Assembly (NCBI GenBank): GCA_007117055.1
Contig: SKHH01000050.1
Location: forward strand, 1-6,089
Reading direction: 5' to 3'
Length of the DNA stretch: 6,089 nt
DNA from: Lishizhenia sp.
Lineage (GTDB): Bacteria; Bacteroidota; Bacteroidia; Flavobacteriales_D; Crocinitomicaceae
Positions 1 to 6,089 of this stretch are shown piece by piece. Numbering within the stretch: position 1 is the first letter of the stretch; each line of letters starts with the position of its first letter. The notes beneath the pieces are model-generated. The model was not told the DNA's origin. It searched no databases and worked only from the letters and a program-made list of their open reading frames with translations. The position numbers and the translations under genes are program-made.

Positions 1-153
1 TTCTCTTTCGAGGTCATTATTGTCCATCATTAATTCACCAGCATTCTGACGATCTCTTTCTGAGAATTGGTCTCCAGATTCTATCATTCTATCAACCAAG
101 GTCGTTTTTCCGTGATCAACGTGTGCTATAATTGCAATATTTCTTATTTCCAT
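1..153 (-). CDS. typA: Translational GTPase TypA/BipA, N-terminal fragment (cut by window edge)
   Basis: Only the first 51 codons lie in the window; the gene continues beyond position 1. The peptide opens MEIRNIAIIAHVDHGKTT and contains the P-loop (G1) of translational GTPases at residues 10-18, with Gly15, Lys16 and Thr17 as the nucleotide-binding residues. It then runs to MMDNNDLERE at residues 42-51, the segment just before the switch I 'RGITI' motif. The combination AHVDHGKTTLVD plus MD-NDLE-E is typical of TypA/BipA. LepA would have AHIDHGKST, and EF-G would have AHIDAGKTT. TypA is a ribosome-binding GTPase of about 600 residues that acts in the cytoplasm; in other bacteria it supports 50S assembly and growth in the cold or under stress. 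The ATG at 153 is preceded by an A/T-rich leader without a clear Shine-Dalgarno sequence, as is normal in Bacteroidota. The gene lies 75 nt downstream of the DeaD-type helicase on the same strand, with a terminator in between. Family call is firm; nothing can be said about domains beyond the edge. Confidence 0.93.
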   Translation of the reverse strand, partial: MEIRNIAIIAHVDHGKTTLVDRMIESGDQFSERDRQNAGELMMDNNDLERE

Positions 154-3100
154 TTTTAACTTTAATCAAAAAAAGACAGTATTAACTTTCGTAAATCCTG
201 TCTTAATTATATCCTACTTTAATTTTGCTTATCTTCTAGAGCGAGAGCGACCACTGCGAGAATTACCTCCTCCTCTGTTATCTCCTCTACTTCTTCCACG
301 AGAACCGCCGTGCACTCCTCTTCTATTTCCTGAAGGTTTTTTAGACTCCGTAACTTCTACGTTAATACGTTTTCCTTCAAATTCAGCACCGCTTACTTTT
401 CTCAAGATATTATCAACATCTGATTTATCCGCATCAAAGAAAGAGAACGCAGGCATAATATCTATTCGACCAATCGAACTAGACTTTAAGCCTGTAGCAT
501 CACATATTACACGCAACAATCCTCCAGGATTCAAGCCGTCTTTTTCTCCTAGCGAAACGAAAAAACGCGTTTTATTTGGGTCAGTATCTTCTCTTCTATT
601 CCTTCCTTGTCTTCCTTTAGACGGAGGAGCATCCTCTTTATCCGAAAGCTTCGCATTCAAATCTCCAGCCTTCGTATAATAATCTAAAAAGCGGTTAAAC
701 TCAGCGGAAACAAACTTTTTAATTACCTCCTCTTTACTTAAATCAGCAAAGTCCTCGATAATAGCTGGAATAAACTTTTCAATTTCACTCTCGTTAACTT
801 TCGTTTCCTTCACTTTTTCAATCATCGATTCCAATTGAATCGCACATATAGATTCAGCAGAAGGAATCTCAGCAAAAACAAATTTTTGATTGATTTTCTT
901 CTCTATCTGCTTGATTTTATACTTCTCTCTTGTGTTAATCAGCACTAAAGACTCACCCTTTCTACCAGCTCTTGCTGTTCTACCACTACGGTGTGTATAA
1001 TTTTCTACTTCATCCGGCAAATTATAGTTTATTACGTGTGTAATATCATCCACATCAATACCACGAGCAGCAACATCAGTAGCTACTAGCAACTGAATAC
1101 TTCTATTGCGGAACATATTCATTACACGATCACGTTGCGCTTGAGACAAATCGCCATGCAAAGCTTCAGCACTATATCCTTCTTTACCCAATTTTTCAGC
1201 TACTTGCTGTGTTTCTCTTCTTGTACGGCAAAATACTAAACCAAAAATCGACGGATTAAAATCAATCAATCTTTTTAAGGCTGCGTAACGATCACGTTCT
1301 TTCACCGCAAAATAGATGTGCTCTATATTTTCATTTCCTTGATTCTTCGTACCTATAGACACTTCCAACGGATCTGTCATATAGTTCTTTGCTATTTGCG
1401 CTACTTCTTTGGGCATAGTTGCTGAAAACAACCATGTACTTTTCGAATCAGGTGTTGCGGACAAAATGTAGTCAAGGTCTTCTTTAAAGCCCATGTTTAA
1501 CATTTCATCAGCTTCATCTAATACTACACCTTCCACTTCTGAAAGATTAATTGCTTTTCTTTTGATCAAATCAACGAGACGTCCAGGTGTAGCAACAATA
1601 ATTGCAACCCCATCCTTAATCGCCTTCATTTGTCGGCGGATATCAGACCCACCATATACTGCTTCAACTGTAACGGACTTTTCGTGTTTCGAAAAATCTT
1701 TTAAGTCATTGGCAATTTGTAAACATAATTCACGCGTTGGACAAATAATTAAGCCTTTTGGAAAACGTTGGCTTGACGTTATTCTGTGCACTAAAGGTAA
1801 TCCAAATGCAGCAGTTTTCCCGGTTCCCGTTTGAGCTAACCCCACGAAATCACTCTTTGATTTCAACAAATGAGGTATAGCCTTTTCTTGGATTGGCGTT
1901 GGCTGCTCAAACCCCATGTCTGTAACAGCTTTGACCACTTGGCTTCTCAGCCCTAAATCACTAAAGGTCATACTTTATATTAAAAATTAGGTGCAAATGT
2001 ACGACAATTATATTTGTCGCATTCATTTATTTGAATTTAGATGGATTTTATGAGTTTAATCATCTTTAGAATCACCCATGATCTCAAACATTTTGACTTT
2101 TACAAGTACCTCATTTTGGTAGTAAGTCGTAAATCCTTTTTTGATGAATGATTAAACTTAAACTTATCAAAATGAGGTTTAGTCATTCCCGAATGATAAT
2201 AGTCTGAAAAACCAAACCCTTCTTTTGGCAAACCTATAAAATTATAATCCATTGTTTTATTGCCATTTTCATCGTCCACTAAAGTAAGCCCATATTCACC
2301 TTCTGGTAATTCAAATTTGACGAGCAATTTTCCATTTTTCATGGATTTTTTGGGGAATATTTTAAAGTCGAATGTACCATCTTCCTCCGTTTGAAAGGTT
2401 TCATTGTCCTTAAAAATGGCTACAATGATGTTTCCTTTGTTGTTCTTTAGGTTTGTAACCTCTAAATAAACATGTTGTCCAAAAGCTGTTAAAGGGAATA
2501 AGAAAAATATAACTAAAAATCGCATAAAACTATTATTTTACAAAATAACATTTCAATATTACAAAAAAGATACCAAAAATCAAATTACTTTTTCTTCTCT
2601 TTTGCCCATAAGTCATTTTCAGCTATTAATGACTTCCAATCATAGTCCCCCGCTTCAGAATCATCCACTATTGATTGATAATCTGACTTTGACAAATCGT
2701 AAACTGGAATTTCACTACCTGTGTAATCCTCAATTTCTTTGAGAAAGGACTTTTCTTGTTCACTACATAACGAAATCGCCCAACCTTTTTCTTTCCCTCT
2801 ACCTGTTCTTCCCACACGGTGTACATAATTCTCAGCAACATCAGGTAAATCATAATTCACCACAGCTCCAACATTTGGAATGTCAATTCCCCTAGCTGCT
2901 ACATCAGTTGTAATTAACAACTTATTCTCTCCCGATTTAAACCTATTTAAAATAGCGAATCGTTCTTTTTGATCCACATCCCCATGAATGGTCTCTGATT
3001 TTAGTTGAACACGTTCCATCGCCTTAACTAATCGTTCCGCTCTCACTTTTGTTCTTACGAAAACAATGACTTTCAAATCACTGTGTTCTTTCACTATATT

Positions 3101-6089
3101 CTCCAAAAAAAAGCGTTTATCATCCATTTCAACGAAGGCTACGGAGTGAACTATGTTTTTCGCCACTGGATTTTTCGGCGAAATTTGAATGCGAATTGCG
3201 TTACGCACTAAATCGTAAGCAACTTTTTTAATCTCCTTATTAATTGTCGCTGAAAAGAACAAAGTTTGTCTTTTTTGAGGAATATGCCTCATCAAGTCTT
3301 TTATATCCTTTACAAACCCTAAATCCAACATATGGTCGGCTTCATCTAACACAAGTGTTTTTAATTGATCTATTTTCAAATGACCTTGTGAAATCATATC
3401 AAACATCCTGCCTGGAGTAGAAATTACAATATCAACATGCGTTTTTAACTTAAAGATTTGAGGGTCTTGATCTACTCCTCCTGTCAATGCCATTGACTTG
3501 AAAGTCAAATATTTTCCAACTTCACGAAAAACATCATCGATTTGAATCGCCAACTCACGCGTAGGCACTAACACCAAACAAGAAACGCCTCCTGTGTTGT
3601 ACTTATTCGCATTTTTGGATAATGTGTTTAAAATAGGAATCACGAAGCTCGCCGTTTTTCCTGTTCCCGTTTGAGCTATCGCCAACACATCTTCTCCGTC
3701 TAAAATGGGTTGAATTGCTTTAAACTGTATATCCGTTGGACGTGACCAACCCAACTCTTCGATGGCTTTTTTAATATCCTTGGAAATTCGATAATCTTTA
3801 AATTTCATGATTGATGAATTATTTATGCAAAAGTACGGATAAAGAACTATCTATTGGTATCTAACGTCAGAGTGTTCACAATCATTTCTATGTAATATTA
3901 ATCACGATTATTAACATCTGCTTAATATAAGATGAAAAAGGCTGTTGTACTTTTGTGGTTAGTATGAGTAAAAACAAATTCATAATTAACCGAGAGTTAA
4001 GTTGGCTTTCCTTTAATGAGCGTGTATTACAAGAAAGTTTAGATCGATCTAATCCATTGATTGAACGACTACGGTTTTTGGGGATTTACTCCAATAATTT
4101 GGACGAATTTTTTCGTGTACGTGTAGCGAACGTTCACCGTATGATAGAACTCAACAATAAATCGGTTGAAGGTTACAATGGAACACCAAAAAAACTATTA
4201 GAAGACATTGACCATATTGTCAAAAAGCAACGCAAAGCGTATGAACTTGCCTATAATCGTTTATTGAAAGAACTGGAAGAACATAATATTTTTCACATCA
4301 ATGAAACACAAGTTTTTCCAGAGATAAAAACAAAATTAGACACCTTCTTTTACACGAAATTAAAGCAAGACGTCACCCCTATTCTCTTGGATAAAAAAAG
4401 AAAATTTCCTAGACTAGTAGACAAAGAAATTTACCTTGCTGTAAAAATGACTAGTTCCAAAAAGGAGAAGCCACTATATGCTTTAATTCAAATCCCATCT
4501 GATCACCCTCGATTTTTGACATTTGAATTACTCGACAAACATTACGTGATTTTATTGGATGATATCATTCGCCTCTACTTGAAAGAGCTATTTGCTATTT
4601 TTGATTTTGACGATGTAACGGCTTACACCTTCAAATTTACACGAGATGCAGACTTAACCGTTGATGATGACATTTCCATTTCGATGTACGATAAAATGGA
4701 GGAAGTCATAAAACAACGAAAAAAAGGGGAGCCCCTACGTTTTATCTACGATGAAAAAATGGACGACGATTTATTGGTCTATTTACAAAAAGCGATCGGC
4801 ATTTCAAATTATGACCACGTTGCTCCTGGAGGACGCTACCACAATTCTAAAGACTTAATGACGTTTCCAGATTTTGGCATTCAAAGCTTTAACTTCCCTG
4901 CTTATCAGCCCAAATTACATCCTGCTTTTAACGAGAGTAAATCTATCATAAAACGCATTTTTCAAGGCGATGTTCTACTTCATTACCCCTATGACACATT
5001 TGATCACATTGTAGATTTAATCCGAGAAGCAGCGCTTGACCCAAAGGTAACTTCTATAAAAATCAACATTTATCGTGTTTCCCAACCTTCACAAATCATC
5101 AATGCGCTGATTAACGCCATAAAAAACGGAAAGGAAGTTACGGTAGTAGTAGAACTTCAAGCCCGCTTTGACGAGGAAAATAACATGCTTTTATCCAGCC
5201 TTCTTAGGGAGCATGGAGCAAAAATCATTTATGGGATCCCGGGATTAAAAGTACATTCTAAACTGCTCATGATAAGTAAAAAGTCAGGTAGAAAAGAACA
5301 ACTTATCGCCCATATTGGAACCGGAAATTTTCATGGGGTAACTGCTAAAATATATACTGACCTCAGCTTACTCACCGCTGATACACGAATAACAAAAGAA
5401 GTGCAAAAAGTCTTCACATTGTTAGAAAATAATATTGAACGCGGCCTTTACCGTCATTTAATGGTTTCTCCTTTTAATACACGAAGAAAATTCTCCCAAT
5501 TAATCAACAATGAAATAAAGTCAGCCAAAAAAGGAAAGGATGCTAAAATTGATATCAAATTAAACAACCTTGTTGACCTAAAAATGATTAACAAGCTGTA
5601 TCAAGCGGCTAACGCTGGAGTAAAAATAAGACTCATCGTTAGAGGGATCTGTTGTATGGTGCCACGAAAAAACATTACCATCACCAGCATAGTTGGTCGT
5701 TTTTTGGAACACAGTAGATTTATGATCTTTCACAATGATGGAAATCCATTATACTTTATTTCATCTGCCGACTGGATGACACGCAACCTCGACAAGCGAA
5801 TAGAAGTTACCACTCCCATTTACGATGAGCAGATTCAGCAAGAAATCCAAACCATTTTCGAAACACAATGGAAAGACAACGTGAAAGCTCGAATCATAGA
5901 CGAACTTCAATCCAACAAATACATAAAACCAGACAACGAAAAAACGGAAAGGTTTTCATCACAAGAAGAGTTGATGAAGGGAAGGTAAAAAAGTGCCCAG
6001 GACTGGACTCGAACCAGCATGCACGTAGTGCACCACCCCCTCAAGATGGCGTGTCTACCAATTTCACCACCTGGGCATTGGGCGCAAAA

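Overview
The window is a low-GC chromosomal stretch that looks like a Bacteroidota genome, most likely of the Flavobacteriia type. Three things point there: the protein family forms (a typical Bacteroidota TypA N-terminus, a secreted DUF2141 protein, and a PPK1 with the family's HIGTGNFH core); several copies of the Bacteroidota -7 promoter element TAnnTTTG just ahead of genes; and the near absence of Shine-Dalgarno sequences. No species can be named from this alone.

Layout. On the minus strand, reading right to left, four protein genes follow each other: an RhlE-like DEAD-box RNA helicase (3808 to 2585), a small exported DUF2141 protein (2525 to 2100), a DeaD/CsdA-type DEAD-box helicase with a C-terminal RNA-binding domain and an Arg/Gly/Ser tail (1971 to 229), and the first 51 codons of the translational GTPase TypA/BipA (153 to the window edge). 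A good intrinsic terminator lies between the DeaD-type gene and typA (204 to 168). On the plus strand, polyphosphate kinase (ppk1, 3964 to 5988) is transcribed divergently from the RhlE-like gene across a 155-nt promoter region that carries the same TACTTTTG element on both strands. A tRNA-Leu(GAG) on the minus strand (6076 to 5994) faces ppk1 tail to tail with only 5 nt between them.

Function. Most of the content concerns RNA and the ribosome: two DEAD-box helicases, TypA/BipA and a tRNA. DeaD and BipA are both known from other bacteria to act in large-subunit assembly, especially in the cold, so their adjacency may be meaningful. PPK1 makes inorganic polyphosphate and belongs to stress and phosphate physiology. 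The DUF2141 protein has no known function.

I see no mobile element, CRISPR array, toxin-antitoxin pair, defence system or prophage gene. The window reads as an ordinary housekeeping region. The second-look points are regulatory: an almost leaderless ppk1 transcript, a terminator that leaves typA almost no room for its own promoter, an inverted repeat abutting the deaD promoter, and the very tight ppk1/tRNA-Leu convergence.
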